From CAXBGS01 sp963975425 (GTDB lineage Bacteria > Planctomycetota > Planctomycetia > Pirellulales > Pirellulaceae), in contig CAXBGS010000004.1 in assembly GCA_963975425.1 (NCBI GenBank), positions 62,001 through 126,000 of the forward strand: 64,000 nucleotides of DNA, written 5' to 3'. The notes under the pieces are model-generated. The model was not told the origin of the DNA and made no database searches. It saw only the letters and a program-made list of their open reading frames with translations. The position numbers and the translations under genes are program-made. Positions 53,131 to 62,239 of this stretch are shown here, piece after piece. The stretch's first letter is position 1. Each line of letters starts with the position of its first letter.

Positions 53131-55946
53131 TACGCATCTTTGTCACCGCTCTGTTGTTCGGTTGGCCACACGCGGTTATCGCGCAGCGGGTGCTGTCCGC
53201 GGATGTGCCCGTTGTCGAGACTTCCTCGAATGATGCAAAGACAAGTGATGTAGAGACAAACGAAACGACGTTTGAACGCATTGACCCCAGTGTGATTGCT
53301 GAAGAACAGAATCAGACCGGTCCGACGATCGAGGCAAAGCGTCATCATGTGCTACGACCGCCGATTGATCACACATCCAACCAACCGATCATCGTCAAGC
53401 GGTTGCCATGGCGAGTCAAGCAAGCGGTGCTAGATCCCGTATCGGGCTGCCTGCTGGTTGTCCAAGAACAATCGCCCGACTTGATGGTCATACGTGCGAA
53501 GGCAATTCAGTCAGATGAACCGATCACAGGAATCCCCATTTCCATCATCGGTCAAACGCACGACGTCGTCGCTTGTCACGCCAGCGGAGGGTCGAAATTC
53601 GTCGTGCGCACGGCGCAAGGAACACTGTTTTGCATCGACGTGGCTTCGCTACACGAATCCAGTTCGATTCAGCTCGGTGACGTCTCACCGGCCAACCAAG
53701 GCGTGTTGCGAGTCGGTCCGCGGTCGAAACTCGTTTACACCACACAATCGGCAGGCCTGAACGATCCGTCGGTGCCGATATCCTTGGTCGCGATCGACGT
53801 CAACAGTGATCCGCCGCGTAAGATTGATGTTCGCGGATCGAGACGCGTCGCAACGGCATCGATGTTCTCGATCGTTGACAATGAAACCGCCGCCGTCGCA
53901 TTAGTCGACGACGACCATGCACTTTATTTTCCAATGTCCATCGGAACGCTGGGCAAACCCGGCGAAGACTACCTTCGACTTTCGTCGAATTCGCGTGAAA
54001 TCCAATTGGCCGACCACGCCGATCAAGATGACATTCGGCAATCGACGATCCTGCCCGGTGCGCGCAAGACAGGGTTGGTGATCGGCCGCAACGTTTTGTC
54101 GGCTGATGGAAAAAAAGAACGCGGTACGCTCGCGTTTCAACCCGGCGCCGTGTTCGACCGAGCGCCCTGGGTCGCCGGCATCGCCAACCTGAGTGTCCGA
54201 ATCGCGTCGCTGCGGACGGCGACGACTATCGGCACTGCAACGCTGCCGATCCAAATGCTGAACGGTTTACCGCACAACGATGCGATCGACCAAATCGGGC
54301 TGCCTTATGCGCCAATCGTCGCGACCATTCTGCCCGACATGGTTCGCGATCGTGTGCTTGTCATCATCGGCGATCACATGGCGGTGGTCCCCTTGTCAAT
54401 GATGGGCTTACCGCACGTCAACGTCGATGCGTTGGTCGTTGCCAAGCACTATGACGAACCGGTCGACATCGAGCAATTTTCACTCTCACCAGATCAATCG
54501 AAAGTCGTTACCCTGGCCGGTGCCCCAGACGAAGCGATCCTGCAAACACTCACCGTTTATGACCGAAAAACGTCCAAGGTGATTTCGACCAGGACATTCG
54601 CGAGAAAACTGGTTTCCGTCGCGGCCACCAATCAGCACGTCTATGTCGTTGACATTGATTCGATTCCGACACAACTGACAATGGACCAGCTTTCGCCCAT
54701 CAGCGAATTGAATTTTCGTTGCCGTCGATTGGAAACCCTCGATGCCAATCACATTCTGGTCGACGAAGCACGCCGGTACCGTCTCACGAACGAACCATCG
54801 GTCCGCGAATCAGTAACAAACGACCCCGCAAAACTCGCTCACATGCAACTCGCGCGAGCCGATTTGGTTTCGGAACCGGCTGTCAATTTGATGGACCGTC
54901 GCGTCCAGAACGGCTGGATCGTCGATGGCGCTTTCCGACAACAGGATCACGGTCAGATCGGGCGTGTCGGCATCATCTATCGAGCGGACGACTTTGTTTC
55001 TACACCGATCGAATCCCAGATCTTCGATTTCTGGAATCAAGCGTACGCCGATTCGCCGGTCCGTGCGATTCAGGCCCGACGTACGCGTGAAACGGGCACG
55101 CTGCTTTGCCCACCCGTCCGATGCCAGGTGCTTCCGATTCAACTCTCGGTCGTGCAATCAGAAATTGAACCGTCGTCGGTCCTCGAGGCCTCGACGCAGC
55201 GTGCTGCCCACGTTGTGCCGCCGCAAGTTCAACTAACGTTAGAAGCACGCGACTTGGTCGACGGACGCTTGATCAAACAGTACCAACTGCTTCGTGAACG
55301 ACTGTATCACGGGCAAGTCGACACGCGCATGGAAGTGATCGACAACAGCGTTTTTGTGCTTCACCGTGGCACGCTGATCGATGTGGATATCAGCGATCTC
55401 AAGAACGAATCTTATCCGCGAGGGCCACACGTCGACGTCGCCACCGCGCCCGTCTCGCTGCCGCTGAAACGTCAAACGCGAGTGAGCTACGAGATCTCCG
55501 GCGGCACGCCGCCATTTCAGTGTTCACCCACGGCGTTACCGATGATCACGACCGGAAAACCGATGCCGCTGGTCCCGGTGGCAGATGCGACGGACAATCG
55601 AACGCTCGAATTCGATTTTCAACTAGAAGATTGGCTCGGGCAGAATCTTGCCACCATCGGCAAGCATTTCGATGAGTTATTCCAGCATGCGGATGCGTAC
55701 GAAAGTGACGGCGATGTCATCGAGAACCTGCGTCAGTACATGAAACAGCGGAGCCGCCGTATTCAAACCATCCTGGCTCGGCAACCCACGGGCATTCCGG
55801 TGATGATCGGCATCGACGTTCGCGTGGTCGATGCGGACGAAGTGGCCAGCGAAATGCGGCATTTCGTCGTGATCGAACTGCCCGTCAAACCACTGGCGTC
55901 TCAAATCGAACGGGCCAAGGCGGCCCGCTTGGCTGGCTCACACTGA
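53127..55946 (+). CDS. large secreted propeller-like protein, partner of the upstream gene
   Basis: 939 residues from a GTG overlapping the previous stop. A signal peptide is clear (MIRIFVTALLFGWPHAVIAQ). The mature protein is beta-rich with irregular repeats like those of its neighbour (VKQAVLDPVSGCLLVVQEQSPDLMVIRAKA, QFSLSPDQSKVVTLAGAPDEAILQTLTVYD), suggesting one or two beta-propellers. The region near 770-815 (LPLKRQTRVSYEISGGTPPFQC) recalls the Ig-like segment of the upstream protein, so the two are probably distant paralogues. The C-terminus ends in a charged helix (SQIERAKAARLAG). It lacks a zinc ribbon or membrane anchor. No known family was identified. Confidence 0.75.
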   Translation: MIRIFVTALLFGWPHAVIAQRVLSADVPVVETSSNDAKTSDVETNETTFERIDPSVIAEEQNQTGPTIEAKRHHVLRPPIDHTSNQPIIVKRLPWRVKQAVLDPVSGCLLVVQEQSPDLMVIRAKAIQSDEPITGIPISIIGQTHDVVACHASGGSKFVVRTAQGTLFCIDVASLHESSSIQLGDVSPANQGVLRVGPRSKLVYTTQSAGLNDPSVPISLVAIDVNSDPPRKIDVRGSRRVATASMFSIVDNETAAVALVDDDHALYFPMSIGTLGKPGEDYLRLSSNSREIQLADHADQDDIRQSTILPGARKTGLVIGRNVLSADGKKERGTLAFQPGAVFDRAPWVAGIANLSVRIASLRTATTIGTATLPIQMLNGLPHNDAIDQIGLPYAPIVATILPDMVRDRVLVIIGDHMAVVPLSMMGLPHVNVDALVVAKHYDEPVDIEQFSLSPDQSKVVTLAGAPDEAILQTLTVYDRKTSKVISTRTFARKLVSVAATNQHVYVVDIDSIPTQLTMDQLSPISELNFRCRRLETLDANHILVDEARRYRLTNEPSVRESVTNDPAKLAHMQLARADLVSEPAVNLMDRRVQNGWIVDGAFRQQDHGQIGRVGIIYRADDFVSTPIESQIFDFWNQAYADSPVRAIQARRTRETGTLLCPPVRCQVLPIQLSVVQSEIEPSSVLEASTQRAAHVVPPQVQLTLEARDLVDGRLIKQYQLLRERLYHGQVDTRMEVIDNSVFVLHRGTLIDVDISDLKNESYPRGPHVDVATAPVSLPLKRQTRVSYEISGGTPPFQCSPTALPMITTGKPMPLVPVADATDNRTLEFDFQLEDWLGQNLATIGKHFDELFQHADAYESDGDVIENLRQYMKQRSRRIQTILARQPTGIPVMIGIDVRVVDADEVASEMRHFVVIELPVKPLASQIERAKAARLAGSH

Positions 55947-56016
55947 CCTCGCCTGCCAACCCCACCGCAGGAGAGTGCTTTGCCGTTCGGGCATCGGCCA
56001 GCTAAAGTTGCATGCA

Positions 56017-56505
56017 ATGACAGTGGATATCAAAAGCAAACGCGACGACACACCGTTGACGGCGACCGAGACCGCGATCGAGGGTCGCGTCTATGTGCAC
56101 GACACTTGCGGACAAATGACTCGCATCAGCGGCAAAGAAATGGTGGCGCTGTGCGACCCTTTTCAATATGTCGCACGAACCACGTGCAGCGGGTGTGACA
56201 CTCGCGACATTGTCAGTCGGTTCCGTTGGCGCGACAGCGGCGAATCGATCAGCTCGTTCCGACGCCGGATGCGTGACGAGGCCCCCGTGTTTTGCAAGAT
56301 TTGGATCATGGTGGTGGCTCCGCTTACGGCGTCCATCATCGGCATCGACCTGGTCCGCCAAATTCGCATATTCGCCGAATTACCAGAGAATTGGTGGATC
56401 GAAATCCCGCTGGGCATCCTGTTGATCACTCCGTTGTTCTGCCGATTCATCGCGCCGAAAATTTTGCAAGCATTGATTCAGCCGAGCTTTCATCAGCAAA
56501 AATAG
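56017..56505 (+). CDS. small membrane protein with paired cysteines
   Basis: 162 residues from an ATG; an upstream GTG would overlap an AGGAGA sequence and was rejected. The N-terminal 80 residues are soluble with HDTCGQM and TTCSGCDTRD, possibly metal-binding. Two hydrophobic segments follow (VFCKIWIMVVAPLTASIIGIDL and WWIEIPLGILLITPLFCRFIA). It lies 70 bases downstream of the large secreted protein on the same strand and may be the third gene of that operon. I do not recognise the family. Confidence 0.65.
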   Translation: MTVDIKSKRDDTPLTATETAIEGRVYVHDTCGQMTRISGKEMVALCDPFQYVARTTCSGCDTRDIVSRFRWRDSGESISSFRRRMRDEAPVFCKIWIMVVAPLTASIIGIDLVRQIRIFAELPENWWIEIPLGILLITPLFCRFIAPKILQALIQPSFHQQK

Positions 56506-56714
56506 CCGGCATGGCAACAGCATAGGGAAACTTTGCCGAGACCGACGCAGACTTGGCAAAATACAGCAACTTGAACAAGCAGCGTCGATGTACCGCCGAG
56601 ATCAATGAAGCTGTGGTGGCGAAGACATGATGTCGATTCAATCGAAACGTCTTGGTCGCGGAAGTCGCACTTGGTGTGCTGGTCTCAAGTCGCCAATCGC
56701 ATGGATGCAATCGC

Positions 56715-57638
56715 ATGAACAATCGCATGATCAAGTGTGGCCACATCCCTGGTCGCGAACAACTGTTGCTTTTCATCGGCACCGGATTGTTGTGCCTCTG
56801 CCAGCCATCGCCGTTGTGCGCCCAGGACCGTCTTCGCGATCACCTGTCCGGTCAATTGGACCGCCAACCGGACAGCGAATCGGACGGTCACCCGAGCTTT
56901 GAAAGTCTGCTCAGCCAGCTCACACCACCGCCGAATTCCAGCCGGCTCGGGCAAGACACCTTGCGACTGGCACCTGTTGAAGAAACCGGTCAAGATGCGT
57001 CGCCCGATGACTTGCCACGACAACCCAGCGAGATTGATAACATCAAACTCAACAACGACGGCCCCGAGACTGCCGTCGAACGTGAATCCGACGAAGCATC
57101 TGACGCCGACGAACGATCCCAGCAGGCCGATCAACTTCAACGCCGCGAAGTCACGCTTTCGCATTTGATGAAGCTTCGCAAACCGATTTCAGAGATTCGT
57201 ATTTCCATGCAGTCGCAGGTCGACACCGAACATCGACCCCAAGATCGCGCCGCAGAAGTACTCGCCGTCGACGCTCCGCAGCTTGTCACCGCCAGCGGCG
57301 GACATTGGCAACCGTACGATCGCTATGTCGTCCCCTTGTGCCATCGCCCGTTGTACTTCCAACAACCCGACCTGGAACGCTGTGGCCGGACGTACCGCTG
57401 CGGCGATCACGACGCGGGCTGTTGGCAAAATACGGTCTCGGGATTCACGTTCCTTGTGAATACAATGGTGTTGCCCTATCGCCTTGCGACCGAGCGGCCG
57501 GATTGCCCGGTGCCCAACCAAGGTGATTGCCGGACCTGCCAATCGACCGGCAATGACTGCGACCCATTGCAGCCGGGTGCGTGCGGCTGGATTTCCGAGG
57601 CAGCTGCGATTGCCGGATTTACATTCTTGTTGCTCTGA
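56715..57638 (+). CDS. secreted hypothetical protein with Cys-rich C-terminal domain
   Basis: 307 residues with a signal peptide (LLLFIGTGLLCLCQPSPLCAQ) after a short basic N-terminus; ATGs four codons later and further upstream are alternatives. The middle 130 residues are acidic and disordered. The last 110 residues look folded and conserved: YDRYVVPLCHRPLYFQQPDLERCGRTYRCG, FTFLVNTMVLPYRLATERPDC, and a run of cysteines ending in AAAIAGFTFLLL. The paired cysteines suggest disulfides outside the cytoplasm. No named family. The SecA-like gene follows in the same frame after a single TGA, with no other stop between them. Confidence 0.65.
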   Translation: MNNRMIKCGHIPGREQLLLFIGTGLLCLCQPSPLCAQDRLRDHLSGQLDRQPDSESDGHPSFESLLSQLTPPPNSSRLGQDTLRLAPVEETGQDASPDDLPRQPSEIDNIKLNNDGPETAVERESDEASDADERSQQADQLQRREVTLSHLMKLRKPISEIRISMQSQVDTEHRPQDRAAEVLAVDAPQLVTASGGHWQPYDRYVVPLCHRPLYFQQPDLERCGRTYRCGDHDAGCWQNTVSGFTFLVNTMVLPYRLATERPDCPVPNQGDCRTCQSTGNDCDPLQPGACGWISEAAAIAGFTFLLL

Positions 57639-57737
57639 ACCGACCGCCATAAAATTTCGCAACGCATCGATCCAAGCACCGTTTCTCCACAAGCTCTCGC
57701 AGCGGGTCTTGTCATCCCTCCGAACCACTCGTCCGAC

Positions 57738-59492
57738 GTGATACAGGACCTGCGTGCGGCCTTCACCCGTGCCGCACAAGTCCGGCTGGGGTTATCGTTC
57801 AGGGACGTGCAAGCCGCTGCGGCCAAGCATTTGCTGCATCGGCGGATCGCTGAAATGCAAACCGGCGAAGGAAAGACGCTGACCACCGCGTTTGCTGCCG
57901 CCGCACATGCGCGGGCCGGACGACATGTCTTTGTCGCGACGGCGAACGCGTACCTTGCGAATCGAGACGCCGCATGGATGCGGCCGGTGTTCGAGGACTT
58001 GGACGTCACGGTGGGCTCGGCCTGTACCGGTACTTGCACCCGAGAAGCGGCTCAACAATCGGCTCAAAAAGCCACGGGCAATCAGGTGTCCTACCAAGCC
58101 AACATCACCTACGGCACGATTCGACAGTTTGGCTTTGATTTCTTACGAGATAGCATTCGGCGCCGACAGCAAGCCGGCGTGACACAAGCGCTGGAAGCAC
58201 GCGACCGCCTTAGCAAACCTCTGGACGTCTTGATCGTCGATGAAGCCGACAGTGTGCTGATCGACGAAGCTCGCACGCCGATGATCATCACGGCCGCGGG
58301 CGATGGCCTGTGCGACGGTGAACAAGCACTGTTTCGCTGGGCCGCCGATGTCGCCCGTATTCTGACCCCGGGTCCCGATTGTTTACCGCTTGATTCGCAA
58401 AACGCATACGCCCTGACTTCTGCGGGCAGACGTCGCGCACTTGACCGACCGATGCCGCCGGCGATGAATCGATTCAGCACAACCGAGATTCTTCACGCCG
58501 TCGAACGGGCGGTGTTGGTACAACACGAATATCATCGGGACCATCAATACTTGGTCCGCAATCAGCAGGTCGATGTTGTCGACGAGTACACCGGGCGTGC
58601 CTCGACTCAGCGGACCATGTCCGGTGGCGTTCATCAGGCAGTTGAGGCCAAAGAAGGACTTCCGCTGAGCCCGGTGACGAAATCGATTGCCAGAATCACC
58701 GTGCAAGACTTTGTCGCCAAGTTCGATCACGTTTGCGGACTGACCGCAACCGCCCACGAAGATCGGCACGAACTGGCGGCCGTCTATCGTTTGCGTGTCA
58801 AGCGGATCCCCACGTTTCGCCCCGTGCAGCGCGCATCGCTGCCGACAGTCGTGTGCGCAAGTCGCGCCGAGAAATGGAACCAGATTTCGACGGAGATCGC
58901 GGAGTTGGCTGTCGCTGGCCGTCCCGTCTTGGTCGGGACACGGACAATCGAGCAGTCGGAATCTCTCGGTGAGGTCTTACAGGAACACGGCATTGAGCAT
59001 CAACTTTTGAATGCGAAGAATCCTGAGCAAGAAGCCGTTATCATCGCGCAGGCAGGCCGATCCGGATGCGTGACGATCGCAACCAATATGGCCGGCCGCG
59101 GCACGGACATCCCGATCACCGACGATGTCCGCGCACGAGGCGGGCTGCATGTGATTGTCAGTGAAATGCATGCCGCGCACCGAATCGATCAACAACTGAT
59201 GGGACGATGCGGCCGACAAGGCGACCCCGGATCGACGCGTCTATTCGTCAGTGCAGAAGACGAATTGCTCGCACTGGCATGGGGCAAAGACATCGCCAAC
59301 CAAATCAAGATCAAGTTCGACGCCAGACGAAACAAGCGTTGGTTGATTCGACAATTCGTTCGAGCTCAACAACATCTCGCGCGACTTTATCGCCAACAGC
59401 GAGAACAACTCACCCAAGTTGAATCGCGCATGGCGGAATCGATGCGCCTGCTTGGCCTTGATCCCCACTTGGACCCGATCGCTGACGATTGA
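57738..59492 (+). CDS. short SecA paralogue (SecA-like ATPase)
   Basis: 584 residues, against 850-1000 for housekeeping SecA. Present are NBD1 with Walker A (MQTGEGKTLT) and Walker B (VIVDEADSVLIDEARTP), the preprotein-crosslinking domain with DEYTGR and an SGGVHQAVEAKEGLPLSPVT segment, and NBD2 with TNMAGRGTDIPITD, GGLHVIV and QLMGRCGRQGDPGSTRLFVS. After the start of the helical scaffold the protein ends, so the wing/scaffold remainder and the C-terminal zinc-binding tail are missing. The GTG start leaves a short N-terminus; the frame is open for 33 more codons upstream without a standard start. It probably drives a specialised export step. Its neighbours are a secreted protein and the YTV cell-wall gene, possible clients by inference. 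Confidence 0.88.
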   Translation: MIQDLRAAFTRAAQVRLGLSFRDVQAAAAKHLLHRRIAEMQTGEGKTLTTAFAAAAHARAGRHVFVATANAYLANRDAAWMRPVFEDLDVTVGSACTGTCTREAAQQSAQKATGNQVSYQANITYGTIRQFGFDFLRDSIRRRQQAGVTQALEARDRLSKPLDVLIVDEADSVLIDEARTPMIITAAGDGLCDGEQALFRWAADVARILTPGPDCLPLDSQNAYALTSAGRRRALDRPMPPAMNRFSTTEILHAVERAVLVQHEYHRDHQYLVRNQQVDVVDEYTGRASTQRTMSGGVHQAVEAKEGLPLSPVTKSIARITVQDFVAKFDHVCGLTATAHEDRHELAAVYRLRVKRIPTFRPVQRASLPTVVCASRAEKWNQISTEIAELAVAGRPVLVGTRTIEQSESLGEVLQEHGIEHQLLNAKNPEQEAVIIAQAGRSGCVTIATNMAGRGTDIPITDDVRARGGLHVIVSEMHAAHRIDQQLMGRCGRQGDPGSTRLFVSAEDELLALAWGKDIANQIKIKFDARRNKRWLIRQFVRAQQHLARLYRQQREQLTQVESRMAESMRLLGLDPHLDPIADD

Positions 59493-59984
59493 CCCGTGGT
59501 CAAGTTACGGGCTCAAGGCGATCGCCGTGCCAGGCACTGCCTCGTCATTGCTTTGACGTCGCAATTGGCCAGCTTAATAGACGGAGTCGCTAGCGCATCG
59601 CGACACATCATCGCGGTACGGTGCCAAGCGTGTCACAACGCAATGATTTGCTGCCATGACAATGGTTGCGGCGGCAAGTTCGCGCATGCTTGCCGGCGGA
59701 CGCCATTGTCCGATTATGCCGGTTAGGCAAACTGTCCAGTGTTGTAAAAAAGCATCAGTTGTAGCGGCAAGCAAACAACCTTGGGAATCTGGTGAACCCT
59801 GAGGGCTCGACTTTAGCCAAAAGCGTTGTTTTTGTCGGGTTTCCACTACATTTTTCTAAAGCCTTGCGTAATCTTGAAGTAGCCCGGTCCCGGGATCCGC
59901 TGCGCGAATTGTCTTTCGGCGTGTGTGGTGGAATCCTACTGGGACTGACCCTTTGACTTTGCACTTTGATAGATTTGCTGCCCT
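59493..59984. other. intergenic region upstream of the YTV gene
   Basis: About 490 bases without a supported gene. It should hold the promoter of the highly repetitive cell-wall gene. A GC-rich CCCGGTCCCGGG element lies about 90 bases before the start; no convincing -35/-10 pair was found. Confidence 0.45.
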
Positions 59985-61667
59985 ATGAATCGTCACATGA
60001 TTTCCAGCTCAACTCACGTTCTGTTTGCTGCCGTTTCGCTGGCGGCCGGCGGAGCGATTGCGTTGACAGCATCGCCGAGAGCAACCGCACAGGATGCTTG
60101 CTGTTTTGAGCCGACCTATCGATTGCAGTGCGAAACCGTCATGCAGCCGCAAACCGTCCAGCGGTATCGCGTTGTCAATGAGACGGAATATCAAGAAGAG
60201 CAGATCACAACGTATCGCCCGGTCCTGAAGACGCGAACGGAAGAACGCGAGTACAAGGTCGCTAAACCGGTCGTCGAAACCAACTATCGCGAAGAACGAT
60301 TCACCGTTTGGAAACCGGTAACCGAAACGTCCTATCGAGATGAAACGGTGACTCAGACGCGGTACGTCACTGAGACGGCCGAGCGCGAAGAGCAATACAC
60401 GACGTACCGTCCCGTCGTCGAAACGAAGTATTACCAGCAACAGTATGCCGTCCAAAAGCCGGTTGTCGAAACGAAGTACTACCAACAGCAATACGCCGTT
60501 CAGCGGCCGGTCGTTGAGACACAGATGCAAACTCAACAGTACACAAGCTATCGGCCTGTCACGACGGTTCAGAATCAAACTGTCGATGCCGGCGGTTATG
60601 TCGCGCAGCAAGTGGTGACGCCCGGGCAGTTACAGTACGGCTTGGCGTGGCAGCGTGGCGCCTACGCGACTCCCGGACCGCTGGGACTGTTCGCTCGCGT
60701 TCGTGGGGCACCGGTACTGACGCCTCAAATCACGCCGCCGACGGTGCAGACGCAGATGGCATATCGGCCAAACTACATCACCCAACAGGTCGCACAAACC
60801 AGCTATATGCCGGAAGTACAGCAGGTTCAGGTCCCCGTTCAAGTGCAACGCATGCAAACCGAGACCATCACTCAAAATGTTCCGGTGCAGGTTCAGCGTA
60901 TGCAAACCGAGACGGTCACCCAGAACGTTCCCGTTCAAACCACGCGAATGGTTCCAACGACCGAAGTTCGCAAGGTGCCCTATGTGGTTCAGCGACCCGT
61001 TACGGAAACGTTAACGCGTAAGGTGCCTGTGACTCAGCAGCGGTGGGTCACGGAAGAACAAGTTCGTAAGGTGCCCGTCCAGTCAACTCGCATGGTATAC
61101 GAAACTCGTAAAGAACCCGTGCAAGTTCAATACTATGAACAGGAAGCCGTCGTACAAACGGTACGCCGCCCGGTCACGCGGCAACGGTACGTTCCCTACA
61201 CCGAAACGGTGATGGTGCCTAAGCAAGTCGTGCAACGATATCCGCTGTCCTACTACGATCCGTTCAGCCCGGCAATCGTCAATGGGTATTCGTCGTTCTC
61301 GGCTCCCTCGATCACATCTTCGTCAAGCTATTCAGTCTCGCCCAGCTATTCCGCTCCGATCGGTTCACCGCCGGTGACCAGTTCGAAAATCGTAGCGCAG
61401 CCCGAGTCGTCTGGGCCTTCAGTGCTAAGCGCGCCTGAATCGTTCGATGATTCACCCGAAACGCGATTGCATAAGTATGAAGTTGGCGAGATGGAAGAAC
61501 CGCCAGAGGCACCTCGCGATAACGATACGAATGACGCAGAGGACGAAGACCTGGAATTGATTCCGCCCAGCCCGGAAGACTTGGACGAGTTGCCAAAGCC
61601 AACTCTTGAAGCAAAGAACGCTGGCTGGCGAATTCAATTCAATCCGGTATACGCCCGCGAAATCTAA
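59985..61667 (+). CDS. YTV-type repetitive cell-wall protein
   Basis: 560 residues. A signal peptide (VLFAAVSLAAGGAIALTASPRATAQ) is followed by about 400 residues of short repeats of the YTV type reported for the proteinaceous planctomycete cell wall: QYTTYRPVVETKYYQQQYAV, ERFTVWKPVTETSYRDETVT and later QVPVQVQRMQTETITQNVPV and RKVPVTQQRWVTEEQ units, rich in Y, T, V, Q and R. The repeats have alternating polarity and probably form extended beta structure. A Ser/Pro/Tyr-rich segment (420-470) and an acidic tail (490-540) end the protein. A CC pair after the signal could crosslink. Its stop codon overlaps the stop of the convergent downstream gene within a shared CTAA. Confidence 0.85.
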   Translation: MNRHMISSSTHVLFAAVSLAAGGAIALTASPRATAQDACCFEPTYRLQCETVMQPQTVQRYRVVNETEYQEEQITTYRPVLKTRTEEREYKVAKPVVETNYREERFTVWKPVTETSYRDETVTQTRYVTETAEREEQYTTYRPVVETKYYQQQYAVQKPVVETKYYQQQYAVQRPVVETQMQTQQYTSYRPVTTVQNQTVDAGGYVAQQVVTPGQLQYGLAWQRGAYATPGPLGLFARVRGAPVLTPQITPPTVQTQMAYRPNYITQQVAQTSYMPEVQQVQVPVQVQRMQTETITQNVPVQVQRMQTETVTQNVPVQTTRMVPTTEVRKVPYVVQRPVTETLTRKVPVTQQRWVTEEQVRKVPVQSTRMVYETRKEPVQVQYYEQEAVVQTVRRPVTRQRYVPYTETVMVPKQVVQRYPLSYYDPFSPAIVNGYSSFSAPSITSSSSYSVSPSYSAPIGSPPVTSSKIVAQPESSGPSVLSAPESFDDSPETRLHKYEVGEMEEPPEAPRDNDTNDAEDEDLELIPPSPEDLDELPKPTLEAKNAGWRIQFNPVYAREI

Positions 61668-62239
61668 TTCGACTTCGCTTTCACGGTCACGGTGTAGGAC
61701 CAGCAGTCTGTTCCGCTGGTCGATCGATGAGCCGGCTCGATCACGACATGATTTCCGGTCCGCTGCAGCAGCGTGGAATCGGCATCGACGCAGAAGTCCA
61801 AGCGGTCGTCGGTTTGGTACGTGGTACCGAGAAACGTCGATTCCAGCTTGTGGCGACAAGCCCATTCAAACCGGAATCCCTGGCCGGTGCCCGAATCCAC
61901 AGGAACGACGCTCACGCTCCAGTGACTTCGCCCGGCCGCGCCAACGCCAAGCACCACGGATTGGCCGTCGATTGATTCTTCGGACAACTGTTGCAGCGGT
62001 GGCGAGGCTGGCCAATCCTCCGTCGTGCCGCCGTCGACACTAGAAGCCGCGCCGGCCACACTTTCCGCGCCGGCTACACTTTCCGTGCCGGCCACGCTTT
62101 CAGTTCTGGCCTCTGCATCGTCATTGATCACCAGACGATGAACGTATCGATCGTCTTTCCAGATGAACTGAACCGTCATCTGGCCACCGATGGTCGACAA
62201 CGCGACCATTGCTACGGAGGGTTCGGAAGCTTTACTCAT
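61664..62239 (-). CDS. hypothetical protein downstream of hisH
   Basis: 191 residues; the ATG overlaps the hisH stop (ATGA), so the two are co-transcribed. The N-terminal part is beta-rich (MTVQFIWKDDRYVHRLVIN), followed by an ESVAG repeat built from an 18-base DNA unit, then a folded region (GQSVVLGVGAAGRSHWSVSVVP ... GFRFEWACRHK ... TTYQTDDRLDFCVDADSTLL). It lacks a signal peptide and any recognised domain. Coupling to histidine biosynthesis may be incidental. The pattern WSVSVVP..G.G..FEWACR is reminiscent of planctomycete proteins of unknown function. Confidence 0.65.
   Translation of the reverse strand: MSKASEPSVAMVALSTIGGQMTVQFIWKDDRYVHRLVINDDAEARTESVAGTESVAGAESVAGAASSVDGGTTEDWPASPPLQQLSEESIDGQSVVLGVGAAGRSHWSVSVVPVDSGTGQGFRFEWACRHKLESTFLGTTYQTDDRLDFCVDADSTLLQRTGNHVVIEPAHRSTSGTDCWSYTVTVKAKSN
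62051..62104 (-). repeat. 18-bp tandem repeat, three units
   Basis: GCCGGCCACACTTTCCGC and close variants occur three times in frame, encoding ESVAGT/ESVAGA units in the hypothetical gene after hisH. Confidence 0.88.

Noticed and set aside
59940..59985. TTGACT ... TAGATT as a sigma-70 promoter for the YTV gene
   Set aside because: The two boxes are only 11 bases apart, too close for polymerase, and the gap to the start codon would be almost nil.
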